A DNA stretch of 64,000 bases from Rhinopithecus roxellana (GCF_007565055.1 NC_044559.1:104244759-104308758); one strand, 5' to 3'. Shown: positions 32,157 through 44,084, numbered from the stretch's first letter. The notes: generated by a model not told the origin, from the sequence alone. Numbers and translations are program-made.

Positions 32157-32432
32157 GGCAAGGCACGGTGGCTTACGCCTGTCATCCTAGCACCTTGGGA
32201 GGCCTGAGGTGGGCAGATGACTTGAGCCCAGGAGTTTGAGACCAGTCTGGCCAACATGGTGAAACCCAGTCGCTACTTAAAAAATACAAAAATTAGTCGG
32301 GTGTGTGCTGGCGCATGCCTGTAATCCAGCTACTCGGAAGGCTGAGGCATGAGAATTACTTGAACCCTGGAGGCAGAGATCGCAACGAGCCCCAATCTGG
32401 GCACAGAGTGAGATTCTGTCTCAAAAAAAAAA
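32157..32432 (+). repeat. Alu SINE
   Basis: A plus-strand Alu (ggcacggtggcttacgcctg) with a short deletion in the right arm and an A-tail at 32421-32432. Confidence 0.92.
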
Positions 32433-33375
32433 ATGTATCTGGGAACCTGATAGTGGTGGGCCTTTGTGCACAAATTACTCTGTTTATTCAGATAGGGGTC
32501 TTTGAAGGATTTGGAGTACAAGACTGGGACCGTGAAAGTGCCTTGGAAAAGATTCACATCAGCTAAAGTGGCATCCAATTCACCATCCTGGCAGAATGGT
32601 AACAAGCAGACACTCTGAGGTGGGGAGTGCCCCGCCCCCTGCAGCTAAAGCTGGAGATATCAGGGCTCCCCCTGAATGGACAGCTGCTCCCCTCCCGAGC
32701 TGCTGGGGCCTCCAGCTCACTCTGCTGCCCTCTTTGGCATGGCCACTGCCACATTCTCTGCTGCGTTGCTGTGGCATATCCCTCCTGCCCCAAGACTGGG
32801 ACCATCCTTCTGCTCCCCAAGCTCCAGGGTGAACCCCAAGCTTTTCACCCACTTCACTGGCCACAGTTAGAGACCAGGGCGCCATGTTTCCTCCTAAGTA
32901 AATTTTCCCAGGGTCCTAAAGCTGCCCAGAGTCAGAAATAAGTTGGGGTCTGTAAGTTGTGGCCCTGAGGCACACTTCCCCTCTCTCTGAATACCTGGGT
33001 GCTAACCCTGGATCCTGGTGCCTTTAAGCCTGTTTTCCACTGCAGCACAACCCCTATTTCACATGCCTCCAAGGCATCCTTGTAGATCTTCCAGTCTTCT
33101 GCAGAAAATTCATGATTCATTCAACTTTTACCGGGCAATTAGTATTTTGTCAAGCACTATGTTAACTAATGGTGATAAAAGATAAGATTTAGTATCTGCC
33201 CTCAAGGATGTTCTCTTCTTGCAAGGAGGGGCCTGGAGATTGATATACATAGGCCACTGTAATACAATATGTAGTTTATTATGGGAACAAAGACTAGAAA
33301 CCTCTGTGGGGCAGGGTGGAAATGGATTACCAACAGATTGAGGAGTTCCTCTAAGAAAGAATCAAAAAGACTGCA
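32433..33375. other. Single-copy DNA, moderately GC-rich
   Basis: Overlapping open frames on both strands at 32563-32941 reflect GC content; none has a domain, clear splice context or transcription signals. An old MIR/L2-like scrap (caagcactatgttaactaat) lies at about 33120-33230. Confidence 0.4.
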
Positions 33376-33690
33376 GGCTGGGCATGGTTGCTCACACCTG
33401 TAATCCCAGCATTTCAGAAGGCCAAGGCAGGAGGATTGCATGAGCTCAGGAGTTAGAAACCAGCCCGGGCAACATGGCAAAACCCATCTCTACAAAAAAT
33501 ACAAAAATTAACCGAGTGCGGTGGCGTGTGCCTATAGTCCCAGTACTCAGGAGGCTAAGGTGGGAGGCTCACCTGAGCTCAGTAGGTCGAGGCTGCAGTG
33601 AGTTGAGATAGCTCCACTACACTCCAGCCTAGGCGACAGAGCAAGAACCTGTCTCAGAAAAAATAATAAATAAAAATTTAAAAAAGAAAC
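33376..33690 (+). repeat. Alu SINE
   Basis: A full plus-strand Alu (ggctgggcatggttgctcac) with a tail of aataataaataaa type. Confidence 0.92.
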
Positions 33691-34039
33691 TGCATCAACA
33701 AGGTGGATGTGGTTAATTGGCAATGAGCGTCTCAGTGCTCTCCTAACATGTCTTCCTGTGCTGCAGAGGCTGGAAGGCTAATGCTCTGTTTCCCAGGCTC
33801 TTCTGCAGATAAGGGTCTAGATACAAACTGGACTCCACCTATTCAGATTCAGTAGCATGAGATGTTAACAGTGGTGTGACTGGGCTGTTGTGACTGGCCA
33901 CATTTCTAGGGTGAGTGTCCAGCTTCACAGGTGACCAGAAGCAAGGTGAGTATACCTGGAGGCAGGGCGTAGTGTGCAGTAGGCAGGCTTGGGTGGGAGA
34001 AGTTCAGGTCCCTGGACTGCAGCGCCTCCTTCACCACTA

Positions 34040-34100
34040 CAGCAGAGATCAAGCCACTGCACGCTAGCCTGGGCGGCAGAGTGAAACTGTCTCAAAAACA

Positions 34101-34135
<35 letters not shown>

Positions 34136-34136
34136 A
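34040..34136 (+). repeat. Alu 3' fragment with (AC)n tail
   Basis: Only the right-arm end of an Alu remains (gccactgcacgctagcctgg), followed by a (CA)n microsatellite at about 34104-34136 grown from its tail. Confidence 0.85.
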
Positions 34137-34259
34137 CTGTAAAATGACCAGATATAGAATAAAATGGAAGAAGAGAGCAAAGATAACTAAAGTTTAATAC
34201 TGTGATAATAGGAAAATTATAGGGTCATTGACAGGTATGGAACTCAGTAGGAGTATCAG

Positions 34260-34581
34260 GTTTTTTGTTTGTTTGTTCGGTTTTGTTTTTTTGTTTTAGA
34301 TGAAGTCTTGCTCTATTGCCCCAGGCTGGAGTGCATGCAGTGGCATGATCTCAGCTCACTGCAACTTTCGCCTCCTGGGTTCGAGTGATTCTCATGCCTC
34401 AGCCTCCAGAGTAATTGGGATTACAGATGCACACCACCACGCCTGGCTAATTTTTGTATTTTTAGTAGAGACGGGGTTTCACCATGTTGCCAGGCTGACC
34501 TTGAACTCGTGACCTCAGTGATCCACCCACCTCGACCTCCCAAAGTGCTGGGATTACAGGTGTGAGCCACCACACCTGTTT
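34260..34581 (-). repeat. Alu SINE
   Basis: An inverted Alu flanked by the target duplication taggagtatcag at 34248-34259 and 34582-34593. The tail is of gttttgttt type. Confidence 0.94.
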
Positions 34582-34779
34582 TAGGAGTATCAGTTTTAAG
34601 ATGAGGAAAACGGTGTTAAATATGTAAAGATTCCACAGTTTAGAGGGGATGTGGAATATAGTTCAGAAGAACACTGCTATTGCAGACTGTAATGGTATGG
34701 CTTTATTACATCATGTGCACTAGGGAATGTTGTGCATCCATTGAGAGTGGGCTGGGAGAACATTTTCTGGCAAATAAAT

Positions 34780-34986
34780 ATCATTGTAGAACAGCACTCT
34801 GTATTGTGAAATGGAAAGAATACGAGATTTAAACCCAGAAGACCTGAATTTGAACCTTCTCTCCACTGGCAATGTGGTTGGCCACAATAGGTAACCAATA
34901 ATTATGACACTCTGTTTCTACATCTGTACAATGTGAAAAACTCAAGTGCATAACTCCAGGGTTGCTGTAACAATCAAATGAGGTGT
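34780..34986 (+). repeat. MIR SINE
   Basis: MIR core order is visible: ttaaacccagaagacctgaa, then ctgtttctacatctgtacaatg, then gggttgctgtaacaatcaaatgagg. The following Alu inserted at its end. Confidence 0.75.
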
Positions 34987-34989
34987 TTC

Positions 34990-35303
34990 CTTTTTGTTTT
35001 GTTTTTGTTTTTTTTTTTGAAACAGGGTTTTGCTCTGTCACCCAGGCTGGAGTGCAGTGGCGTGATCATGGCTCACTGCAGCCTTCACCTCCCGGGCTCA
35101 AGCAATCGTTCCTATCTCAGTCTCCCAAGTAGCTGGGACTGCAAGTGCATGCCACCACACCCAGATAATTTTTTTAACTTTTTGTAGAGAGAGGGTCTCA
35201 CTATGTTGCCCAGGCTGGTCTTAAGCTCTTGGGCTCAAGTGATCTTCCCACCTCAACCTCCCAAAAGTGCTGGGACTACAAACATGAGCCAGCAGGCTTG
35301 ACC
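34990..35303 (-). repeat. Alu SINE
   Basis: An inverted Alu (gaaacagggttttgctctgt to agcaggcttgacc), moderately old. Confidence 0.92.
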
Positions 35304-35315
35304 TCAAATAAGGTT

Positions 35316-35618
35316 TTTTTTTTTTTTTTTTTTTTTGAGACGGAGTCTCGCTCTGTCACCCGGGCTGGAGTGCAGTGTCCGGATCTCAGCTCACTGCAAG
35401 CTCCGTCTCCCGGGTTTACGCCATTCTCCTGCCTCAGCCTCCAGAGTAGCTGAGACTACAGGCGCCCGCCACCTCGCCCGGCTAGTTTTTTGTAGTTTTT
35501 AGTAGAGACGGGGTTTCACCGTGTTAGCCAGGATGGTCTCGATCTCCTGACCTCGTGATTCGCCCGTCTCGGCCTCCCAAAGTGCTGGGATTACAGGCTT
35601 GAGCCACCGCGCCCGGCC
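35316..35618 (-). repeat. Young AluY (AluYR-like)
   Basis: It carries gagacggagtctcgctctgt, ccggatctcagctc, cgcccgtctcggcc and aggcttgagccacc, with a perfect target duplication tcaaataaggtt at 35304-35315 and 35619-35630. Low divergence; a recent monkey-lineage insertion. Confidence 0.95.
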
Positions 35619-36050
35619 TCAAATAAGGTTCTTAAATGAAAATGTTTTGTTAAATTGTAATACATTCTATAGATGTCAGTGATTATGGTTCCTATTTCAT
35701 TTTTCAGCTTGCCGTCTTTCTAATATTTACAATGTCTTTGAAACATCAAGGGCAGTGATTTTCTCCACTAATATTTTAGAGGTGCATGTTTATCATTATG
35801 GTTTTTTCTGATTACAAAAGTAAACATGCTCTCTTAACACAATTCAGACATAATGTAAATAGGAGAAAAAGTGAGTAACACCCATTCCCCCCAACTCCCC
35901 ACAAGAGATATCTGGAGTTTGCTACATCCTGTTTCCAGACATCTTCCTCTGTCTATGAACCTAGTCTCTCCATTAAGCCCAACAGGGAAATGTCATAAAA
36001 ATTCCACTTTATTTTTGTTTCTCTCTGCCTTTTTAAAGTTTATTCAGTGG

Positions 36051-36357
36051 AGGCTGGAACCAGTGGCTCATGTTTGTAATCCCAGCACTTTGGGAGACCG
36101 AGGTGGGTGGATCACCTGAGGTTGGGAGTTGGAGACCAGCCTAGACAACGTGGTGAAACCCCATGTCTACTAAAAATATAAAAAATTAGCCAGGCATGGT
36201 GGCGCGTGCCTGTAGTCCGAGCTACTTGGGAGGCTGAGGCAGGAGAATCGCTTGAACCCAGGAGGTGGAGGTTGCAGTGAGCCAAGATCTCACCATTGCA
36301 CTCTAGCCTGGGCAACAGAATGAGACTCTCAGATCTCAAAAAAAAAAAAAAAAAAAA
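36051..36357 (+). repeat. Alu SINE with perfect target duplication
   Basis: A plus-strand Alu whose target duplication aagtttattcagtgg lies at 36036-36050 and 36358-36372. The DNA between 35631 and 36035 is single copy. Confidence 0.95.
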
Positions 36358-36624
36358 AAGTTTATTCAGTGGGGGAACCTTTCCTCTCCTGCTGACTGGA
36401 AATTTGGCAGTCCCCTCAATTTTCTTACTCAGAAGACTGTCCTGTAATCACAAAATATAGTGTCAAATCAGAAATTAGGTTTGAGATTTCATTCATCAAT
36501 TCAGCTTTGACTCAAAGACAAGAGTTTCCTTTCCTGAAGGTGGTGTAGTCTGGTCTTCTTTCTCTTTTATCCTCTTTCCCTCTTGCTTATTGGCAAAGTC
36601 AAGGGGTATGGAGAAGAGAAGGGA

Positions 36625-36940
36625 GGCCAGGCTTGGTGGCTCATGCCTATAAGCTCAGCACTTTGGGAGGCCGAGGCAGGCAGATCACCTGAGGTCAGGA
36701 GTTTGAGACCAGCCTGGCCAACATGGTGAAACCCCATATCTACTAAAAATACAAAAAAAATTAGCTGGGCATGGTGGCTTGTGCCTTTAATCCCAGCTAC
36801 TTGGGGAGGCTGAGGCAGGAGAATCACTTGAACCCGGGAGGCAGAGGTTGCGGTGAGCCGAGGTCACGCCACTTGCACTCCAGCCTGGGTGACAGAGCAA
36901 GACTCTGTCTCAAGAAAAAAAGCCGGGGGGCGGGGGGGGT
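36625..36940 (+). repeat. Alu SINE with a G-rich tail end
   Basis: A plus-strand Alu (ggccaggcttggtggctcat). Its A-tail is followed by the unusual block ccggggggcggggggggt at about 36923-36940. Confidence 0.92.
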
Positions 36941-37479
36941 AAGATAAACAGTCGCAGCACCAGTTTTCAGTATTTACTTTGAAGATGCCTCCAAGGTGGG
37001 CTGTGTCACACTCCATTTAATATCTGATATCAGACCCTAATCATGCAGTAGAAAGTTACATTTTAACAGACAGTTCCATGTATTAATATATATGTAAATA
37101 TATTTTTAAATAAAATGTTATATTACGAAGAAAGTTTTGCAATTCAATGTTTTCCACTTATATCTTGGACATCTTTGCATGTCAGTACAAACAGATCCAC
37201 CTAATGAACACAGTGTTATAATTACCCTGGAGAACACAGGCCCTGTAAATGTAAAGAAATTCTGTTGTGATTTAAAACTGCTTGTGGAAGAGAATGGTTA
37301 TTTAACGTAGGTTTTGGCCTTGCAGCAGCAAGGAAGATGATAGCTATAGGCCTGGGTTGGGCAGCAGTGATGGGTAGGTGGCCGGTGGTGGGTGGTGGGT
37401 GGAGGGGCAGGAGGCTGGGGTAGTATGGCAGCATTGCCTGAAGGGCTGTGATTACGGTAGCTGCTCCACACAGTGACAC
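36941..37479. other. Single-copy DNA with a GGTGGT tract
   Basis: A ggtggtgggtggtgggtgg stretch lies at about 37381-37402. The proline-rich minus-strand open frames over it are composition effects. Confidence 0.4.
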
Positions 37480-37760
37480 CCTGGCTCATGCCTGTAGTCC
37501 CAGCACTTTGGGAGATTGAGGTGGGTGAACCAACTGAGGTCAGGAGTTTGAGACCAGCCTGGGCAACAGTGAAATCTCATCTCTACTAAAAATACAAAAA
37601 TAAGCCAGGTGTGGTGGCAGGGGCCTGTAATCCCGGTTACTCAGGAGGCTGAGGCAGGAGAATCACTTGAACCCAGGAGGTGAAGGTTGTAGTGAGCCAA
37701 GATTGTGCCACTGCACTCCAGCCTGGGCAACAGAGCAAGACTCTGTCTCAAAAAAACAAA
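37480..37760 (+). repeat. Alu SINE
   Basis: A plus-strand Alu missing its first bases (ggctcatgcctgtagtccca), directly followed by another Alu. Confidence 0.92.
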
Positions 37761-37763
37761 ATA

Positions 37764-38090
37764 GGCCCTGTGGCTCACACCTGTAATCCCAGCACTTTGG
37801 GAGGCTGAGGCGGGCAGATCACAAGATCAGGAGTCCGAGAGCAGCCTGGCCAATATGGTGAAATCCCATCTCTACCAAAAATACAAAAATTAGCTGGCTG
37901 TGGTGGCAGGCGCCTGTAATCCCAGCTACTGGGGAGGCTGAGGCAGAATTGCTTGAACCCGGGAGGCAGAGATTGTGGTGAGCTGAGATCACGCCACTGA
38001 ACTCCAGCCCGGGTGAGAGAGCAAGACTCTGCCTCAAAAAAAAAAAAAAAAAAAAAAAATTAAATTAAATTAAAATAATAGTAATAATAA
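37764..38090 (+). repeat. Alu SINE with mixed A-rich tail
   Basis: A plus-strand Alu in tandem with the previous one. The tail is a poly(A), then (TTAAA)n, then (AAT)n to about 38090. Confidence 0.92.
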
Positions 38091-38499
38091 TAACGGGGTG
38101 GGGAGTAAAAGTGCAACCCTCCTGCCTTTTCCAGGCCCTGGGTCCAGCTCATCATTGTTGCATGGTCCAAATGCATCTTGGAAAAGCACTTCTATTCTTC
38201 AGGCTCTTCCACTTTTCCTTTCTTTCCCCCCCAATGCTTGAGATTGAGGGGAAGAGAAGATGAGTAGGAAATGTTAATAATTGCGGTTACCATTGAAGGG
38301 GGAAGGTGGGTGCTATTCAAAAGAAATATGAAGCAGCAAGAAGCCTGAATGAGATGCAGCGAGAAAGGAAGCAAGAGCAAACACTCTCTCCAAATCATCC
38401 CCATTCTTTCCTGTCTTTCTTCCCCTACTTCCGCTCCACTACAAAGAGACGTGAGCAAAGTTATTATCTTAGCTCCAAAACTGCATACCTTAGGGAAGA

Positions 38500-38775
38500 G
38501 AAGAACTGACAAAGCGCTTTCATGACCATTTCTTGCTCTATCCGACGCGGCTCATCAATGTGATAGTAATTCATTAACCATCTGATTGTCAGAGGTTGTA
38601 AACATCCGGTGCAAATATGCACGGAGTGAAATTGCAATCTCCTGAAATAGGGGGGTTTTCATGGAAACGACGTTGGATAGCTGCTGTCATCACAGGCAGA
38701 GCCGTTGCGCAGGGAGGATCTATCAGTGCTAGACTGTTTAAAATTGAAGAGAACATTTGCAAGCACGATGCAAGA
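38500..38775. other. Repeat-free, CpG-bearing stretch; candidate conserved element
   Basis: The segment holds more CpG than its AT-rich surroundings (about 12 in 275 bases), plus forkhead-like gtaaaca (38599-38605) and ttttcatggaaacgacgttg (38656-38675), which resembles an RFX-type half site. No open frame of note. Regulatory function is a guess. The rest of 38091-39045 is single copy, with an AATAAA at about 38991. Confidence 0.3.
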
Positions 38776-39045
38776 TAGGTGCTTCAAAGAATAGTTTAAA
38801 CATCAAAGGATTAAAAAAGGCCCTTGGGAAAATGAATCAAGCTAGGGGATATTTTTGTAAAAACGATTCTTTTTATAAGATTGTAAAATCAACCAGGAAG
38901 CAAAACCCAAATGTACAGTTGTGTCAGAAAAGTTCCTCCCCTCTCCAATCATGCATTTTTGGTTTATTTCAAGACTTAGTCTTTACATCTAAATAAACCT
39001 CTTTTTATGTGAGACTACTGTTCATTTTTATTTTCTATCTTATTT

Positions 39046-39638
39046 TTTATTTTTTTTCGAGATGGAATCTCCTCTATTGCCCAGGCTGGTGTGCAGTGGC
39101 AAGATTTTGACTCACTGCAATCTCCACCTCCCAGGTTCAAGCGATCCTCCTGCCTCAGCCTCCCAAGTAGCTGGGGATTACAGGTGCTTACCACCACGAC
39201 TGGCTAATTTTTTTTTTTTTTTTTTTTTTGACATGGAGTTTCGCTCTTATTGCCCAAGCTGGAGTGCAATGGAGCAATCTCAGCTCACCGAAACCTCGTC
39301 CTCCCAGGTTCAAGTGATTCCCCTCCTCAGTCTCCCGAGTAGCTGGGATTACAGGCATGTGCCACCACACCCAGCTAGTTTTGTATTTTTGGGATGGGGT
39401 TTCTCTATGTTGGTCAGGCTGGTCTCGAACTTCCGACCTCAGGTGATCCACCCGCCTTGGCCTCCCAAGGTGCTGGAATTACAGGCATGAGCCACCATGC
39501 CTGGTCAATTTTTGTATTTTTTAGAGACACGGTTTCACCATGTTGACCAGGCTGGTCTCGAACTCCTGACCTCAAGTAATTTGCCCACTTCACCTTCCAA
39601 AGTGCTGGGATTACAGGCATGAGCCACCATGCCCAGCC
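39046..39638 (-). repeat. Alu SINE split by a second Alu
   Basis: The outer inverted Alu occupies 39046-39207 and 39506-39638. The break lies at its mid-element tctggctaattttt, where the inner Alu inserted. Confidence 0.9.
39208..39505 (-). repeat. Alu SINE nested in an Alu
   Basis: The inner inverted Alu begins with poly(T) at 39208-39229 and ends at the cctgg of 39500-39504. The 142-codon frame 39062-39490 is an Alu translation. Confidence 0.9.
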
Positions 39639-40257
39639 TTTTCTTCATTTTTAATTATGGTCCTAAAAGATAACACAACGTGTGCATTTTACATTTTCTT
39701 TTCTTGATTTGTGCACACTAATAAGTGCTGCTTAGACTTTTGATCCCCAAACACCTTCGGCACAGATGACAAGCAAAGCCTAGTTCTGGGGACAAGCCTT
39801 CCCCATACCTACCCTCCAGGAACTGGAACCCAATTAGAGGTGTGCCTGAACAACACCACCAGTGCTTTGGATGGCTTTCTGTGGGCCTGCCTTTTCTGCA
39901 CCACAGCTTGGTTAAAGGTAGTGGCCTCAGGTCCTCCATGTTGAGGCCACAGGTTGCTGCCTTGGTATCCTGTGCCTTCTGCTCTGAGGCCGCTGCAGTG
40001 CCTGTGGCTACTGTGGAGATTGAATCAGTGTTGGGCACTAATGGGTTGTGACGTTTACATTGTAACTGTCCAGCAAACTTTCATCTGTCACCTGAGAGTC
40101 ACAACACCATGTTATGGTTTTGTTGGTATTCCAACATGCAAGTGAATTGTCTCCACATTGTGCACCCCTGGCTTTAGCAGTAATTCCCTTCTGCTTTCAA
40201 ATATGGGCATGTACCATCCACAGTTAACATCTGCTGGGTCAGAAGCTATGCCAAGGT
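39639..40257. other. Single-copy DNA, no gene seen
   Basis: Open frames of up to about 100 codons here lack any domain. Confidence 0.4.
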
Positions 40258-40557
40258 GGCTGGGTGTGGTGGCTCACACCTGTAATCCCAGCACTTTGGA
40301 GGCTGAGGTGGGCAGATCATTTGAGGTGAGGAGATCGAGACCAGCCTGACCAACGTGGTGAAATCCTGTCTCTATGACAACTACAAAAAATTAGCTGGGC
40401 ATGGTGTTGTGTGCCTGTAATCCCAGCTACTCGGGAGGGTGAGACAGGAGAATCGCTTGAACCCAGGAGGCAGTGGTTGCAGTAAGCCGAAATGGCACCA
40501 CTGCACTCCAGCCTGGGCAACAGAGTAAGACTCCATCTCAAAAAAAAAAAAAAAAAA
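40258..40557 (+). repeat. Alu SINE
   Basis: A plus-strand Alu (ggctgggtgtggtggctcac), continuing into a compound microsatellite. Confidence 0.93.
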
Positions 40558-40650
40558 GAAGAAGAAGAAGAGGAAGTCGAGGAAGAAGAAGGAGGCGGAG
40601 GAGGAGAAAGAAGCAGCAGCAGCAGCAGCAGAAGCAGCAGCAGCAGCTGT
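40557..40650 (+). repeat. Compound (GAA)n-(GAG)n-(CAG)n microsatellite
   Basis: GAA, GAG and AGC triplets occur in blocks after the Alu A-tail. The trinucleotide phase is kept throughout, so the frames translate as Glu-rich or Ser-rich runs (40492-40734). Confidence 0.92.
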
Positions 40651-40780
40651 GACAAGGGGCTGTGTAGTCCAAGTTCCTGTCCATTGCCCTCTTGTGTGTT
40701 TGATATCTTCATTGTAGCATATTCATTCACTTAAGTGCTTCCAGGAGAAACAACCCCATGTAATCCATGCTTTAACTTTT

Positions 40781-41092
40781 ATTTATTTATTTATTTATTT
40801 ATTTATTTTTTGAGACAGAGTCTCGCTCTGTCACCCAGGCTGGAGTGCAGTGGCCGGATCTCAGCTCACTGCAAGCTCCACCTCCCGGGTTTACGCCATT
40901 CTCCTGCCTCAGCCTCCCGAGTAGCTGGGACTACAGGTGCCCGCCACCTCGCCCGACTAGTTTTTGTATTTTTTAGTAGAGACGGGGTTTCACCGGGTTA
41001 GCCAGGATGGTCTCGATCTCCTGACCTCATGATCCGCCCGCCTCGGCCTCCCAAAGTGCTGGGATTACAGGCTTAAGCCACTGCGCCCGGCC
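40781..41092 (-). repeat. Young AluY (AluYR-like) with (TTTA)n tail
   Basis: It carries ccggatctcagctc and acgccattctcctg. A short duplication acttttattta flanks it (about 40775 and 41093). Confidence 0.92.
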
Positions 41093-41217
41093 ACTTTTAT
41101 TTAAATTTTTAAAGAGTGCTTTTAACCCTCAAAAATCAGCTTGTTTTGTACATGAGAACTGTTTTTTAATACTAATAAATCAAGCATTATCCATGGGGGA
41201 AAAAAGACATAGTTCAG

Positions 41218-41505
41218 GCCAGATGCCATGGCTCATGCCTATAATCCCAGAACTTTGGGAGGCCAAGGCAATTGGATTGCTTGAGGCCAGGAGTTTGAGA
41301 TCAGCCTGGGCAACACTGTGAAACCCTATCCCTACCAAGCAAAAATACAAACAAAAACAAAAATTGGCCAGGCATGGTGGCACAGGTTTGTAGTCCCAGC
41401 TACTCAGGAGCTGAGGTGGTAGGATCCCCTAGGAGCATGGGACTTTGAGGCTGCAGTGAGCCAAGATCACGCCAGTGCACTCTAGCCTGGGTGACAGGAA
41501 GAAAA
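41218..41505 (+). repeat. Alu SINE, old
   Basis: A plus-strand Alu (ggccagatgccatggctcat), diverged. Confidence 0.9.
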
Positions 41506-41677
41506 GAAAAAAACTTAGTTCATCTTTATAATATGGTATAACATCACTCTTCCTAAACAGAAATTTTAAAGTTTCTCACATTCTTCACTTCATTTTTCTA
41601 GATAAATTTCAATCAAATACTTAAAAAGTAAATTCATATAAAATTTTATTCCCCATTGGAAGTGGATTCCAGGAAAG

Positions 41678-41680
<3 letters not shown>

Positions 41681-41708
<28 letters not shown>

Positions 41709-41987
41709 GAGACGGAGTTTTGCTCTGTCACCCAGGCTGGAGTACAGTGGCACAATCTTAGCTCACTGCAACTTCCACTTGGGTTCAAGCAATTCTCCTA
41801 TCTCAGCCTCCCGAGTAGCTGGGACTACAGGTGCAAGGCACCATGCCTGGCTAATTTTTTGTATTTTTAGTAGAGACTGGGTTTCACCATATTGGTCAGG
41901 CTTGTCTGAAACTCCTGACCTCAGGTGATCCACCCACCTTGGCCTCCCAAAGTACTGGGATTACAGGCGTGAGCCACTGTGCCCAGC
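41681..41987 (-). repeat. Alu SINE
   Basis: An inverted Alu (gagacggagttttgctctgt to gtgcccagct), with an imperfect gaaagtgcc/gaaagtggc flank duplication. Confidence 0.93.
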
Positions 41988-43124
41988 TGAAAGTGGCTTT
42001 TTATCCTCCGATAATAAGGGCCTCTTATGTGGCATACATGCACAAAGCATAGCAGATGTTTTAAAGCTTAGCAATGGCTCATTCTCCAGGATGATGTTAA
42101 AAATGGAAGGAAGACTTTTTCAATCAAGGGTCCAAGCCAGTAAAGTTCTCATTCCCTGGAGCTCTTCATGACCTAGATAGGAGGAAACTCAGTAGCAGTC
42201 TTAGCTTTCCATAAACATTCCCATCACCAAGGCACTAATTCCACTATTGAGCATCTTTTCTACATATCAAGCTTTTACAGAATTACAAAGGAAATAAAAT
42301 GTAGTAAAAAAAAAAAACCCCACACATTTCTTGTTCTCAAGCAGATTGCAATACAAACACACACAGTTATTTATGAACTCCAAATAAAGAGTCTTCAGAA
42401 AATATAAAAACTTTAAACACAGCTTGCTAGAACTTGTCCTGAACAGATCACATCTATTCCCAGGAGACTTTTTGTTTTCAGGCAATGGTTGGTATGAGAA
42501 AATAGTGCTTGCATTAACAATGGTAACTATTTTAGTCAAAGGAGAAAAAATTTAATAATTTCAAATGGGGAAAAAAATGAAGCAGCTTCTAAACAGAACC
42601 GTGTGACAGGTGACTAGTATCTTGGCAACCATCAGATGCAACATAGCCAAGAGGTTCTCTGGTAGGAGCCCAGGGCCTGTGGGGTTGTGGGAAACAGGGT
42701 GGAGAGGCATTGGAATGGGGGTTTGCGAAACCTGAGTCTGCGCATCATTGGGCAATCGAAGCACCTTGGCACCCACCAGTCCGAATAGAGATCCTAGATC
42801 TCTTAACTGTTAATCGTGAGCAAATTAGATGCTCTAAGGCTCAACGTCCTCATTCATATGAACCTGTAAAAATAGTAATTTCTTTTAGTCTGGGTGTTGT
42901 CTGAGTGATAAAGTAAATAAAGCAGCAGAGTACCTGACTTATAATCATTTTTGTTAAGCACTTTCTATTATTGCACCATGGTCATTGTCACTTTTTAAAA
43001 TAATATGTATTCTGCATTCCAGAGTTATAGAAGAACCTTGATTTTTTTTCAAAATAAAATTTTGGCAGCAATCTGTTGACAGTAACTCAAATTCTATGTT
43101 TCTTATCACTTTTTGTTGGGGGCG
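41988..43124. other. Single-copy DNA with a faint MIR
   Basis: A weak MIR-like stretch lies at about 42790-42960 (gtgagcaaattagatgctct). No gene seen. Confidence 0.4.
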
Positions 43125-43712
43125 GTGCATGGGGGGACAAAGTCTTGCTGTTACCCAGTCTGGAATGCAGTGGTATGATCATAGCTCACTGAAGCCTTGA
43201 CCTCTTGGGCTCAAGCGATCCTCCCACCTCAGCCTCCTGAGTAGCTAGGACTACAGGTAGGTGCCACCATGCTTGGCTTTTTTTGTTTTTGTTTTTGAGA
43301 CAGAGTTTTGCTCTTGTTGTCTAGGCTGGGGTACAATGGTGCAATCTCGGCTCACCACAACCTCCACCTCCCAGGTCCAAGTGATTCTCCTGCCTCAGCC
43401 TCCCAAGTAGCTGGGATTACACGCATGCGCCACCATGCCCAACAAATTTTGTATTTTTAGTAGAGACAGGGCTTCTCCATGTTAGTCAGGTTGGTCTTGA
43501 ACTCCCAGCCTCAGGTGATTAGTCCACCTCAGCCTCCCAAAGTGCTGGGATTACAGGCGTGAGCCGCCGTGCCCGGCCTTTTTGTATTTTTTGTAGAGAT
43601 GCGGTCTCATTATGTTGCCCAGGCTAGTCTCAAACTCCTGGGCCCAAGAAATCCTCCTGCCTCAGCCTCCCAAAGTGTTGGGATTATATGGATGAGCCGT
43701 CGTGCCCCAGCC
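43125..43712 (-). repeat. Alu SINE split by a second Alu
   Basis: The outer inverted Alu at 43125-43279 and 43580-43712 is broken after ccaccatgcttggct and resumes at tttttgtattttttgtagag. Confidence 0.88.
43280..43579 (-). repeat. Alu SINE nested in an Alu
   Basis: The inner inverted Alu runs from gagacagagttttgctcttg to gccgccgtgcccggcc. Confidence 0.9.
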
Positions 43713-43783
43713 TCTTATCTCCTCTTGTCTCAAGAATTTTAGTCCCCAAATTTTTCTTCAACATTTCACTGTCTCTCTCTCTC

Positions 43784-44084
43784 TCTTTTTTTTTTTTTTT
43801 TTTTTTTTGAGACAGAGTCTTGCTCTGTCGCCCAGGCTGGAGTGCAGTGGTGCAGTCTCAGCTCACTGCAGCCTCCACCTTCCAGGTTCAAGTGATTCTC
43901 ATGCTTCAGCCTCCTGAGTAGGTGGGATTACAAGTATCCACCACCAAGGCTAATTTTTGTATTTTTAGTAGAAATGGTGTTTCATCATGTTGGTCAGGCT
44001 GCTCCCAAACTCCTGGTCTCAAGCGATCTGCCCACCTCAGCCTCCCAAAGTGTTGGGATTTAGGTGTGAATCACCGCTCCCGGC
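43784..44084 (-). repeat. Alu SINE
   Basis: An inverted Alu flanked by caacatttcact duplications (about 43759 and 44085), with a (CT)n run just before its poly(T). Confidence 0.93.

Noticed and set aside
32563..32941. Cluster of overlapping GC-rich frames as a possible exon
   Set aside because: Frames open on both strands with no domain, splice or CpG-island signal; explained by composition.
39062..39490. 142-codon plus-strand frame
   Set aside because: Entirely inside two nested Alus; it is the familiar inverted-Alu translation.
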